From: Sweltsa coloradensis
Lineage: Eukaryota > Arthropoda > Insecta > Plecoptera > Chloroperlidae
Direction of reading: 5' to 3'
Assembly: GCA_024449915.1 (NCBI GenBank)
Contig: JAMZAV010002182.1
Location: 1 to 64,000, forward strand
DNA: 64,000 nt
Position 1 is the stretch's first letter; each line of letters starts with the position of its first letter. A program made the position numbers and the translations under genes. This document shows, one piece after another, positions 51,111 to 61,449 of this stretch. Under the pieces are notes generated by a model, which saw only the letters and a program-made list of their open reading frames with translations, made no database searches and was not told the origin of the DNA.

Positions 51111-51834
51111 GGTTACACCCAGACCCATGACTCTAAAACGATATCGTAAAGTATGTTGAAGGAGTTTTTGTCCAAATCAAATTTATTGTGGTGGATGCGT
51201 ACTTTATTTGTACGTGACTGTACTTACATCCAAGGAAATGAGACACGCTCGTCTTCTAGTTCCGCAAATTATTTGTCACTTTTATTAAACCGATTTATCA
51301 TTAACAAAGAAGAGAGCGAATATTTCACTATCGTTTAAGACGGAGAAACGTGAAAATGATTTATTTCTACAATTTATATCTGTGGGTAACAAACATGCAA
51401 TTTTTATTTTGTGTGAACTTCTTTTAAATAAATCATTTGCAATAAATCTCTCTTACTTCGCGTGTGAACTCTTACTTATTTCTCTTTTCTTTTCGTTATT
51501 GTACGAATCGTAATAATTAATTTAACACTTTATATTAAACTCGTGCACAATGTGGCCCTTTGAGAAGTATTGCACTGCCTATGATCTCGTCGTCGTCATT
51601 CTAAAACCATTTCTACTCACACCTTCACAGCAACAAGTACAACAACAACAACAACAACAAATCACAGTCTCAAGTTTTTTAACAATGACAATGGAAAGCC
51701 AGGTGATAGCTAAAAATGTCAACAATATTCTCAAATTCTAGGACTTCAGACTGTCTTAGACGATGGTACGCTCAGTCGCACTAAAACGTCAGGAATTCGT
51801 AAATAAATTCAACAGTGTTATCACAAACATAAAG
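51111..51834. other. No gene; CAA microsatellite
   Basis: A CAACAA run lies at about 51629-51660; otherwise nothing recognised. Confidence 0.4.
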
Positions 51835-52030
51835 CGCGATCCTCTGATTCAGGAGGTCCCGAGTTCGAATCCAACCACCCACAATCCTTAAGTTTTCTTC
51901 AGTCGATAATCCGAATGCCTCAACAGCACTCGGAAATCCCTTCACATTCCAATAAACCTAGTTAGACACCCTGGAGAGGGGCATGGCATGCTTGCACCCT
52001 GGGCAGGTTTTCCAAGAGAAATTGAAAACA
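51835..52030 (+). mobile_element. SINE family A, diverged copy
   Basis: CCCGAGTTCGAATCC (B-box), TTTTCTTCAGTCGATAAT, CTAGTTAGACACCC and GCACCCTGGGCAGG in family A order; the head's A-box half is reduced. Confidence 0.7.
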
Positions 52031-52041
52031 TTTATAAATTA

Positions 52042-52366
<325 letters not shown>

Positions 52367-52398
52367 TTTACCGGGCCGCGAAAGCCTTAAATTTGAAA

Positions 52399-52419
52399 TT
52401 ATTATTATTATTATTATTA

Positions 52420-52452
<33 letters not shown>

Positions 52453-52455
52453 TAT
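52399..52455. repeat. ATT microsatellite (right of palindrome F3)
   Basis: Interrupted ATT repeats following the F3 right flank. Confidence 0.95.
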
Positions 52456-52854
52456 TTACCTTTGAATATGTACAAAACAAAGCAATTGTAATTTATCTAA
52501 CATTTTAAGCTATGAAAGCTAAAAGTTAGAAAATAATAATCAAATCGACTTAGAATGGACGACGTGTTCAAGTATTTGTGTGAGTTTGTGACGTCAGCGT
52601 CGCCACCTGCGTCAGAGCAGACAATGATTAGCGTAATGAATAAGACGCACCCGAGACAAAGACTCAGGCTAACACAAAGAGAACGGGTAATCCGAGAGAG
52701 TCTTTATTATAGGGCTCAACAGGTTAGCAACACAACAATGCCGGGCGTCCGTTTTCATTAGTGCGACTCTGCATCAATATTAGTGACGTCAGAGTCGAGA
52801 CGGAAACGATGACTTATTGGAAAACTTGTAATTAAAGTGCAGCCACTAAATCAT
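52456..52854. other. No recognisable feature
   Basis: A 68-codon frame at 52555-52761 lies in GC-balanced sequence but has no domain. Confidence 0.35.
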
Positions 52855-53030
52855 AAAACTGATTTTCAGTGGGGGATTTTTGAGAAAGCGAATCCGATTC
52901 AGAAAACGATACGACAAAAAATTTATATTTAGAGTATATAGCTACTTTGTCACAAAACTGATTGGATTTTTATGAAAGCGGATCCGAGCTGTTGATGAGT
53001 GTGTAGGTAATGGCCATATTTTATTATATT
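52855..53030 (-). mobile_element. Two SINE family C 3' fragments in tandem
   Basis: AAACTGATTTTCAGTGGGGG (about 52857) and, 100 bp on, TTTAGAGTATATAGCTACTT with CACAAAACTGATTGG and a GATGAGTG word are partial copies of the same family C region. Confidence 0.5.
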
Positions 53031-54090
53031 TTTTGATAGACAAATGTGTCGTTTATTTTCTTATGTATGTGGATAAAGAGTGTATTATATACACATGCAA
53101 ATTTATTACATGTTACTATAGAATAACTTTAAGGCTATATTATTGCTTCATAATGCATTTTTATCGAGAATAGAATTTTATTTCCTTCTATTTACAGCAT
53201 AATATCCAATAATGTAGCAATGTTACGTTTACTCAATATGCATGTTTTCATATTATAATGAAAATTCATATATGCATGCGAAAATAAAACTTGAGAAAAG
53301 AATGCAATTTTGTAAAACTATGTACATGATGGGCATTTACGTTTTAGCATTTTAAATCTTTGTTGTTATAAAAAACTATAAAAGAAGGAAGAACTGGACA
53401 GTAACGTAAGAATTTGCCTCGCGCTCTTCACAATAAGAACTTTTTAGATCATATCTAAAAATAATTAACAGTAAAAATAACTCTCCATAGGTGTGAATTT
53501 TACTTCAGTTTCAAGGTACGATTGTTGGAAGATACATCAATTTAAAATCTTAACTCAACGCAAATTATGTTGTTCTGATTAAACATTCAGTTATAAAAGC
53601 GTTCATGTGTGACGAGTTTGCAGCAAACATAACTACAGCTGAATAATTGGGAGTTTGTGATTTTTATCCGATATTTCGCTGCTTTTGGAAAATAAATAAA
53701 CAATCGGATATATTATTTATGAAACGTATCAAACAAATACCAGACAAGTGAACAATATCCACATTTCCATATTAAATATTAATTCCAACACAAACTTTTC
53801 AATGAACACGAGATCTAGGCTATATTTCCCTCTCTAGTAACCAACCAAGGGTGGTATTTCCCGCGTCACTGGCCGGCCGACCACAGCCGCCTGTTTCATG
53901 GTTGTTAAACGCTCGCTCGCTAACTACCGAATAATAGAGAGGAGCCACCACTTTATACAACTGTCAACAACAGCCGTAAGGTGAATCCACCGAAGAGAGA
54001 GGGAGGTACTTTCATTAATTACAAATACAGGGGTTGGTTTAGTTGAAAACTTTCGCGAGGTCGGGGTTCAACACTTTCATTACAGGTGAG
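53031..54090. other. No recognisable feature
   Basis: AT-rich intron; a GC-rich patch with GGCCGGCC lies at 53873. Confidence 0.4.
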
Positions 54091-54091
54091 G

Positions 54092-54198
54092 AGATATGGC
54101 AACATTGTTATTTGTTCTGTGATTTGAAAAGTAACGTATTGATATGGCAACATTGTACAGTTATTTGTTCGGTGATTTGAAAAGTAACGTATTGATTT
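54092..54198. repeat. Tandem duplication of about 50 bp
   Basis: GATATGGCAACATTG ... GTGATTTGAAAAGTAACGTA occurs twice in succession; the second copy has an extra TACAG. Confidence 0.95.
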
Positions 54199-55027
54199 TA
54201 CTTCGTCAACGTTTAAAATTGTTTGCATGACTAAAGATACTACAACGATGGCTCTATACAGTCTTCTATGTCTGAAGTCTGTAAGATTTTCAACCATATT
54301 TTATAGTTGTTTGTTATATTCCTATTACTGTATGTGAGGTGAAGTTGGAGTGTTAGACTTTCAATAAATAAACAAAATACTTGATATAAAACGGTTGATT
54401 TAAAATACATTCAGATCATAGAACTGCTTTGTTAGTGATTCAAAAGGTTTGTGTTGAAATAAGGGATTTTTAATAGAAATAACCTGTAAATTATGTTTAT
54501 TTAATATGTTATAGATTTTTGTTTTCGTTAACATCGGCAACAATAAAAAATATGACAACGCATTTGAACAAAATAATCTGCCTCTTTATAAATTTGCTTG
54601 CTTACTTGCTTTTAAATAGCTAATATAACCCATGATTGAAAATCAAATTGGTATTTAGAGCTCCGTTTTTGTGTCAAAATTCAAAATACAACATGTAGGC
54701 AGCTGGCAATGACTACGGCCTATATTTCCCGCGCAGGACCACCCCCCTACCCCCGCCCCTCCTCCCACTCTTTAACACAGTTCCTTTTGTTCTTCCCCTA
54801 GTGGGTTTGGAAACATGGCAGCCTAGGCCTAAGTAGCTTTACACAGTGTGACAGTTACCATTGTTCTCAAATAATATATTGTAACATATCTTTGTATTGT
54901 ATCATATGTTGAAGATACAATGGATATGTTGACATGTAGACAACACACACACAGATTTTCTACTAACGGTAATACAAATACACCAGTCAAACTTTAGGTA
55001 TATAGCAATTTTTTGTTTTATAAAATG
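54199..55027. other. No recognisable feature
   Basis: AT-rich, with a C-rich patch at 54741-54770. Confidence 0.4.
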
Positions 55028-55029
55028 TC

Positions 55030-55118
55030 GTAAATATCCACCTTGACGGGGACTCGAACCCAGAGTCTCTGACTCGACGTTCCAGAACTTTGATCAATTG
55101 AGCCAATGTGGCCGCAGG
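55030..55118 (-). mobile_element. tRNA-like SINE head
   Basis: Read on -: GCGGCCACATTGGCTCAATTG (D-arm/A-box) and CTCTGGGTTCGAGTCCCCGT (T-arm/B-box). The acceptor stem does not pair, so a SINE head or tRNA pseudogene rather than a functional tRNA. Confidence 0.55.
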
Positions 55119-55459
55119 ATAACACTTTATTTATTTTCTGTGTGTTTTGGTTGTTAAATTACATGATATAAATCCCACAGTGACAGCCATGTTGCTGTCA
55201 CAGCTAAAGATATACAAATTTATATTATTCCTTAAACTTCTAATGTTATTGTCCATCGTTATCTAAATTTAAAACAAATTATAAAACATAAACACTAAAC
55301 ATTAAACACGACGCGAGAACCCTCCCTTTTCTTTCACCTTTACCCGTGGCTATTTCTGACCAGCACCAGCATGGGATTTTCCTCCCTATATCCTCTAGGT
55401 AAGAGTGGTGATTTTTGACCTAGCGGTTGTCGCACCCTTAATCCAGACTCAAACTAAAT

Positions 55460-55695
55460 TGGGACAGATAGATAGATAGATATTTTTATTCACTTAGACT
55501 TGTACAGTGTACAAGTATAGCTCTTTGCAGAGAAAGTGAATAGTCTATAATTAATAATTAATAAAAAAGTGATAGTAATTATAATGATATACACAGTGTT
55601 AGAAGAAAGAATAGTTGGATATAAAGCATATTAATTGATAATTGATATGGATATTGATATTGATATGTATGCTGATTGATAGTATTGATATATAT
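55460..55695 (-). mobile_element. AT-rich retroelement end next to palindrome F1
   Basis: GATAGATAGATAG, TATTTTTATTCACTTAG, then ATACACAGTGTTAGAAG and GTTGGATATAAAGCAT. The last words recur at 57093-57200 beside palindrome F2 (AAACACAGTGTTTAT, GTTGGATATAAAGCAA), linking the two units. Confidence 0.5.
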
Positions 55696-56029
55696 ATATG
55701 ATAAAAACAAGGATCTTGGGTAAAACCGCGTCGAAAATAAGATGAACCAGGGCAGAACCTGGGCGTCCACCGACGTTTCGTCTGTACTACGTCAGACATT
55801 TTCAAGGTTGACTGTGAGCCAGAGCCTCCCTCTTGCTTGGAAACCTGCACTCATGCCTCGAAATGTAGTCTGTAGACCTATTCAGCCAAATCCCTCAGAG
55901 GTGGTGCAAATTTCAGATTCCATAATTCTAAGCACGAATAACATTTCAAAAGACAACCAATCAGGCCCTATGTCAAGAAGCCGGACCAAAAAGGTTTCAC
56001 TACAGTAAGCTGTGCTATTTTGTTTCTCA

Positions 56030-56145
56030 ATTGCCACCACCCGTATATTTTTTCGAAATGACATCGCCGCCCCGCACCTTTTCACGATATGACCTCGCCG
56101 CCCCGCACCTATTTTCTATATAACCTCGCCGCCCTGCACCTTCAG
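56030..56145. repeat. 31-bp GC-rich tandem repeats
   Basis: Three to four units of TCGCCGCCCCGCACCTTTT plus an AT-rich spacer and GACC, immediately upstream of a TATA box. Confidence 0.88.
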
Positions 56146-56152
56146 CCGAGGC

Positions 56153-56160
56153 TATATAAG
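56153..56160 (+). promoter_or_regulatory. Candidate TATA box of element F1
   Basis: TATATAAG in GAGGCTATATAAGGCGGGCG, downstream of the 31-bp GC-rich repeats and about 50 bp before the right palindrome arm. Sequence-only promoter prediction. Confidence 0.5.
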
Positions 56161-56405
56161 GCGGGCGCTGCGTGCTTGCCAACCACTGTGACTCCAACCT
56201 CCGTAGAGTCACAGTCAACCTTGAAAATGTCTGACGTAGTACAGACGAAACGTCGGTGGACGCCCAGGTTCTGCCCTGGTTCATCTTATTTTCGACGCGG
56301 TTTTACCCAAGATCCTTGTTTTTATCCTATGACGGGCCGCGAAAACCTACAACAATCCATATATATGTTTTACCTTGGCTTTATAGTAGGCGACTATGAC
56401 GCTGT

Positions 56406-56639
56406 TATGTTAGTACTTTAGATAGAAATTAAAAAATCACAAGTCAATTTCGTATGTAGTCTAATAGGCAGTGCAATCTGCTCTACACACGTTATTAACA
56501 ATGTACAAAACAGACCAAAAATTAGATAGTTTTAAATTGGTGGCCGCATAGCTCAGTTGGTAAGAGCATAGCCCGGTAAGCTAAGGTCCCGGGTTCAAAC
56601 CCCGGTGTAGTCACTTTTTTAATTTCTATCTTAAGTACT

Positions 56640-56645
<6 letters not shown>
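56406..56645. mobile_element. 31-bp inverted repeat framing a tRNA-like sequence
   Basis: TATGTTAGTACTTTAGATAG... at 56406-56436 is matched in inverse at 56615-56645 (30 of 31). The enclosed 178 bp end with a tRNA-like cloverleaf. The right arm begins at the T6 run that would terminate Pol III and passes into an AT microsatellite. Confidence 0.8.
56542..56613 (+). tRNA. tRNA-like cloverleaf, probable pseudogene (anticodon position GGU)
   Basis: 72 nt fold as a cloverleaf: acceptor GGCCGCA/UGUAGUC (one mismatch, two G-U), D-arm GCUC-AGUUGGUAA-GAGC, a 4-bp anticodon stem UAGC/GCUA with loop CCGGUAA, variable AGGUC, T-arm CCGGG-UUCAAAC-CCCGG, discriminator A. The anticodon position reads GGU (threonine). 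The short anticodon stem, C at position 33 instead of U and weak acceptor argue for a pseudogene or SINE head. Good A- and B-boxes and a TTTTTT terminator at 56615-56620 make Pol III transcription plausible. Confidence 0.5.

Positions 56646-56689
<44 letters not shown>
56641..56689. repeat. AT microsatellite
   Basis: About 24 AT units between the tRNA-like unit and palindrome F2. Confidence 0.97.
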
Positions 56690-56691
<2 letters not shown>

Positions 56692-56720
56692 AGCACGTAG
56701 GTTTTCACGAACAGTCATAG

Positions 56721-57013
56721 ATACATCCAAATTTGGTTTTAGGGTTTTTGTTCGTGTACTTCCTCTTCTCTCTAGCTGGCCTACACAAGGACCATTGTCA
56801 GCTGGTCGACGTTTCGGCTGAATCACATCAGCCATTGTCATTCCCACGTCTGCAGTAGAAGCAGCAGCAGTAGTTTTTCGGAGCTGTAAGGGTCTCGTCC
56901 TGATGATGGCTGATGTGATTCAGCCGAAACGTCGACCAGCTGACAATGGTCCTTGTGTAGGCCAGCTAGAGAGAAGAGAAAATACACGAACAAAAACCCT
57001 AGAACCAAATTTG

Positions 57014-57020
<7 letters not shown>
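56721..57020. mobile_element. Palindromic element F2 with hammerhead-like stem-loop
   Basis: Arms 56721-56835 and 56906-57020 (115 bp, about three mismatches) around a 70-bp centre. The + copy reads CUGAUGAU-GGCUG-(8 nt)-CAGCC-GAAACGUC at 56900-56933; the - copy (56808-56838) has the same stem-loop but AUGACAAU upstream. The - copy extends left into a tail with TATGACTGTTCGTGAAAACC and the AT run; the + copy is cut at GGATGTAT by another AT run. Confidence 0.85.
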
Positions 57021-57064
<44 letters not shown>

Positions 57065-57068
57065 ATAT
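57017..57068. repeat. AT microsatellite right of F2
   Basis: AT run with one interruption, abutting the F2 right arm. Confidence 0.97.
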
Positions 57069-57284
57069 GATGATTCATTAATTGATTAATAATGATAAAC
57101 ACAGTGTTTATGTTAAAGTAGAGTAGATGCAAAACAATAGCATGCGCTACTTTAGATTAAGAACTCATATATAATAAAGAAACGTTGGATATAAAGCAAT
57201 TTTTGATGTGATATTGTGAAAAGAATTGCTGATGGCACAGAAAACAGCAATGATGTACAGTAGAATGTGTCTAGTATATATTGA

Positions 57285-57285
<1 letters not shown>
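57069..57285. mobile_element. Flank related to the left side of F1
   Basis: AATGATAAACACAGTGTTTA and AACGTTGGATATAAAGCAA match words in 55560-55630, so this is probably another truncated unit of the same cluster. Confidence 0.4.

Positions 57286-57336
<51 letters not shown>
57286..57336. repeat. AT microsatellite
   Basis: Pure TA run of about 46 bp. Confidence 0.97.
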
Positions 57337-57337
<1 letters not shown>

Positions 57338-58075
57338 CATAATGAAATAATATATGAATATATGAATATATAAATAATTATCAACAGCTTTTTTTAAACT
57401 CCTTGGTCTATGCCTGTTGCATCGCGAGCAATCTCTGTATAATTCATCTCGGATAAACGCGATCATAAAATAGGCCTATACATTCTCTCATTATGCCACA
57501 AGTCTGATCTTCTGTGGGTAGTGGCCTCGATAAATTACCAATAAGTGTCAATAAACCTAGCAACTTCCAGTAACACTAAGCATTTATGACATGACATAAC
57601 AATGCAATATATATTTATATCACCTACAATATATGACCTATATGTACCATATGATAAAATGATAATAAATTGAATTGAACTTATCATTTCATTTATTTAC
57701 TTTATTTACCTATATTTCTACTATACAATAATGTATAACATTATAATTTTCAATTTTGTCTTTACAGACACACACAATATTACAAATTATTCTATATTTT
57801 AAATTTTATATTCTCGACATTTTAATTTAAAACTATGTATACAACTAATAACAATTGTATAAAGTGTTTTCAAGCTAGCCATGTCGATGCTGGCGTTCCC
57901 ACGGATGAGTAGAAGACAACGAGCAAACTTCGATTCAAAAATTTAAAAAACCGATCGCTTAGGGCATTATTTGTTCATCGATGGCGTCGGCGCCGACAGG
58001 GTCCGCTTTTAAATGACAGTCCTCGACTGAAATTAAGTTCTGTTAATGATGTATTTTTAATTATTAATTTCCGCG
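57337..58075. other. Intron end before the second neuroligin exon
   Basis: AT-rich, no repeat recognised; ends in the acceptor tract TTCCGCGTTGTTTCAG. Confidence 0.5.
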
Positions 58076-58084
58076 TTGTTTCAG

Positions 58085-58282
58085 GGTTTCTGAACGCCAA
58101 CACTGACCCGCAGCTTCGCTCGCCAGCTAACTACGGCCTGATGGACCAGATAGCAGCGCTGCACTGGCTGCAGGAGAACATCGCGGCGTTCGGCGGCGAC
58201 CCCAGCAACGTCACCATAGTCGGCCACGGGTCGGGGGCCGCCTGCGTCAACTTCCTGATGACGTCGGCGGCCGTGCCTGACG
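58085..58282 (+). CDS. Nlg: Neuroligin internal exon (nucleophile-elbow region)
   Basis: Next exon of the same neuroligin gene. After TTGTTTCAG the frame continues GG-TTT-CTG and reads [65 protein letters not shown], ending GACG before GTGAGT at 58283. It is 198 nt, phase 1 at both ends, so skipping it would keep frame. [13 protein letters not shown] and FGGDP-NVT are landmarks of the cholinesterase-like fold. The nucleophile elbow is G-H-G-S-G: aligned to GESAG of acetylcholinesterase, the catalytic serine position is glycine, as expected for a non-enzymatic adhesion receptor. The following exon (normally starting near LFHRAILMSGS) is not found before the window end, so the next intron exceeds 5.7 kb. 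Acceptor, donor, frame and homology all agree. Confidence 0.96.
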
Positions 58283-58668
58283 GTGAGTGGTCATCAAGGG
58301 ATGAAACAATTATGTTCATACAGGTTTTAATAGAGAACTTTCACCCTCTCAGTCACGAATTAAATTGGTCTTAATAAGGTCATTTTCAGCAAACAATTCA
58401 TTTTTCTAAAAAAAATCTAAGAATTTTGATTTTTTTCTATATTTTTTAGTCCAAATTTTGGATTTAAAATTAATGCTACAATTTAAGTTCAAATTCAAAT
58501 TTAAGCGCATTTCGTAAAAAAGATTTTTTCTCAATTTTGGAATATTTGAGATTTTGCTTTTCTCAAAAAACAGCAATACCACATCAATGATATTACATTT
58601 CCGGGGAGAAAAAAAATCACATTTTTAGCAATTTTTGCGGATGTGTATTTTCAATCTTCCTTCTCTTA
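58283..58668 (+). other. Start of next neuroligin intron
   Basis: Donor GTGAGT at 58283 followed by AT-rich sequence. The continuing open frame to 58374 is read-through into intron. Confidence 0.7.
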
Positions 58669-59315
58669 TTAAAGAGGTATTTAACCGCTAAACTCAAAAT
58701 ATATATTTCATTCAGGCTAACTAGTAATGAATTTAGCAATCAATAGAAAAATTATTGGGGCCACCATGACCTCCCAAAAAATTGTCAAACATGACATATT
58801 TCGAGCTAGGCACATCGGCATAAATCTCCCATAAGAAATAACATGGGGACGATCTTTATGCCCCGTGACCTTGGAGGATTTTAATCCAAAAAAATATTGG
58901 TCATTATTGACGTACTCTACAGCCTTTTCTGTAAATTCTCTTTATCTTGTTTTGTAATTTGGGCAAGTAGTTCGGTCGAAATATGCTGATTACCAAGATG
59001 GGTTGTGAGTTTGGAATGCATATTTTTGCCTGTTTGAGGGTATATTTGGGCACAGTTTCAAGACACGATGTGAAAAATGAGCATTTTAGATTGGTACTAT
59101 GTTCTAGTATCTATGTGAACCAAAAAGAAGCAGGTTAAAGCCGATTTAATAAATTTCCCAAAACACCAATTTTTGCAAATTTCTGGATCAAAATAATTTA
59201 AAAATTCGTATTAAATCACAGTTGCAAGATATAAATTTTTAAACTGTCATTTTAGTGTAGTATTGTGCTATAGAACATGTGAAGAATTTTTTTTTTGTCT
59301 TAATAGCCCCTTTAA
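58669..59315. mobile_element. TTAA-flanked family G element, copy 2
   Basis: TTAA-AGAGGTATTT at the left and AATAGCCCCT-TTAA at the right give inverted termini inside TTAA, the duplication used by piggyBac-type transposases. Interior collinear with 15420-16050 and non-coding. Superfamily assignment rests only on TTAA; canonical piggyBac ends start with CCC. Confidence 0.8.
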
Positions 59316-61257
59316 GGTACAATTATTCATCCCATTGATATGGGGATTTTTTTTTTTTCAAATAAACAAAAATAAAATGTGGTCAAACTAAAAAACCATC
59401 ATTTTCCCTGATTTAAACTAAGAATTTCATGTCTATGATCATGGACGCTATGACTTTAAGGGTTAAGGTGATAGACGTTTTGTTAAATCCCAAGCGCCAC
59501 CTAATTATAGGAGAAAGTACACGCTAAATGCAGTAATGAGTTTGGGTGTGTGGTGGACTACGTGACTGTGGGAAAGGCGCAGTCCACCACACACACGAAT
59601 ATATGAAAGCCAGCGTGTTAAATCCCTTACCCACTAGAGGTATGTGTGTGTGTATAGAATGTTCAAGTGTTATTTTTTAGCGTTTTCTAGCATATATTTT
59701 TTGGCTACCTTCAAAAACGTATGAAGTTTTTTTATGTTTTTATTTTGAAATTTTATCATCAATGTTGAATATCAACTGAATAAAAATGTGTATAAACAAA
59801 TCATAGATAATAAGGGGGGAAAATAGGAGAGGAACACTTAGTTTTTTTAAGTGAAAAATAGCGCTTTGTAGCATCTATTCACAAAACGCTATTTTCACAT
59901 ACTTCTACCCATAATGCATTGTTCGTTAATACATAGTGCGGCTGATTCTGAAAGAGTCTATTATAAGTCAAAGAAAGTTTAACTGTAATATCTAGCCCGG
60001 CACCTCCACCAAACATATGAAATAGTATGAGCTTGAGAACAAAGTAAAATCTAGGGTGTGATAAACCATATTCAGTAACTTTAGAGGCTTGGTTCACTTC
60101 TGTTAAAGTTATACAAAACATAACCAAACGTGTTATATCCAAACAATACATTGTAGTAGAAAATGAAAATAGCGAAGCATTTTATAAATATTGAATTCAA
60201 AACGTTTTGATTTCCGTTTCTTCGGATTTTAAGTGTTTTATCAAAATGTTTGCTTGCGTCGACGGCGTTTCTTTTTATTTTTGAATGTGACAAGGATAAA
60301 CAATAATAAAAGTATAGCACAATGCTTCAAATCTTTCAGAATTTATTGTATGTGTACGATAAAATATTATGGTAATATAGAAATAACACTTGATTAGGAA
60401 ACGCATTATCAAAATAAGGTAGTAAATAGTAACAATATATTTTAATGTCATCTTTCAAAGACAGTTTTAAATGAATATCTGTTAAATCGTGCTTTTTACA
60501 AAGTTTCCGATTTTTTTTTTGTTGATTGGTCACTTGTTATTGATTGAATCTGCTGTATGCGTTATCAAAAAATAAACTTCAATCTATTTTTATCTAGCCT
60601 AAATAATATACAGTGTAATTTACCAAAACAATGAAGTACTAGTATTTTGCGGCAGGTTATACAATATTATTTGATTGCCAATATTTATTTGTTCCTAAGC
60701 GTGCATTTAGCTCTCAACAGTTATGTTAATTATTTTATCTCTATGTTGTGAAGTCTTGTTGTAGAGATAGCTCTTATAGTATAGTAATGATTAACGTATT
60801 GTATTGCATGGTCTGTCCACAACACTAATGAAGACTTTATTAGTGTATTGACCTAGACTGATTTGACAGCTCAAGCTCCAAACAATATCAGATTGTTGAC
60901 AAAACGTGTTTCTTCATCCCTTGGGCCACATACTTTTCTTCTTTTCGTTTGCGCATGAAAAGTTTTGAAATGATGAAGACAATAGAAGTTTGTTTACTCT
61001 CCCCGTCAGAAATAAAAGCCATGGAACGCTTTAGTTTGACATGAATAAAACATCGGCGAATCCACCTTAAAACAACTCTATTCTCTACACTTTTAGCCGA
61101 CGTTGTGGTCGTGATAAAGATGGAGTCGGTACAGGAAGGACGTGTTCAAAGTTGGGTTATTTTTTTTATTTCTGGTCGTCTAGTACGGAAGTCCCAGATA
61201 TAAAAATGGCGTAATACCAACGTTTCAGACGATTACTACCCACCATGAGTAACTTAC
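59316..61257. other. No gene; hairpin and R-A-like motif
   Basis: Contains a 14-bp inverted repeat at 59546-59594 and a lone CCCGGCACCTCCACCAA at about 59998-60014; otherwise AT-rich with no recognised feature. Confidence 0.45.
59546..59594. repeat. 14-bp hairpin
   Basis: GTGTGTGGTGGACT (59546-59559) and its exact inverse (59581-59594) with a 21-nt loop; unknown role. Confidence 0.8.
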
Positions 61258-61449
61258 CGTCCTCAGTGGCTCAAACGATTAGGGTCCCAAGCGTATGACG
61301 CTGAGAGGACCCGGGTTCGAATCCCGCATAAGGCATGTTTTTTGGAATTGTTCTTCATCGTCATCTATCACCACTCATCGTCTCGAATAGCAATATAACA
61401 TTAATAGAGTCGTCAAGCAAAGAAAATTAATCAATCAATCAATCATCAA
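61258..61449 (+). mobile_element. SINE family B, single full copy
   Basis: CCGTCCTCAGTGGCTCAAAC (A-box side), GGACCCGGGTTCGAATCCCG (B-box), CATAAGGCATG, ATCACCACTCATCGTCTCGA tail and a run of ATCA units. A dispersed copy of the sequence that is tandem at 41105. Confidence 0.88.

Larger units (their letters stand above)
55700..56326. mobile_element. Palindromic element F1 with internal promoter-like block
   Basis: The 118-bp arms 55700-55817 and 56209-56326 are exact inverses by base-by-base reading, with a 391-bp centre. Each arm carries a stem-loop (+ copy 56229-56254: GUCUG-(8 nt)-CAGAC-GAAACGUC). The centre has 31-bp GC-rich tandem repeats (56030-56145) and TATATAAG at 56153-56160 that would direct transcription into the right arm. 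The + side continues outward with CCTATGACGGGCCGCGAAAA, matching the F2 tail (TATGACTGTTCGTGAAAACC), before an AT run. Head-to-head copies with microsatellite borders fit a Penelope-like element; not proven. Confidence 0.85.

Noticed and set aside
55742..56421. Overlapping frames of 83-110 codons on both strands sharing a QTKRRWTPRFCPGSS segment
   Set aside because: They are the two inverted arms of palindrome F1 read in different frames; the conserved feature is RNA pairing, not the reading frame.
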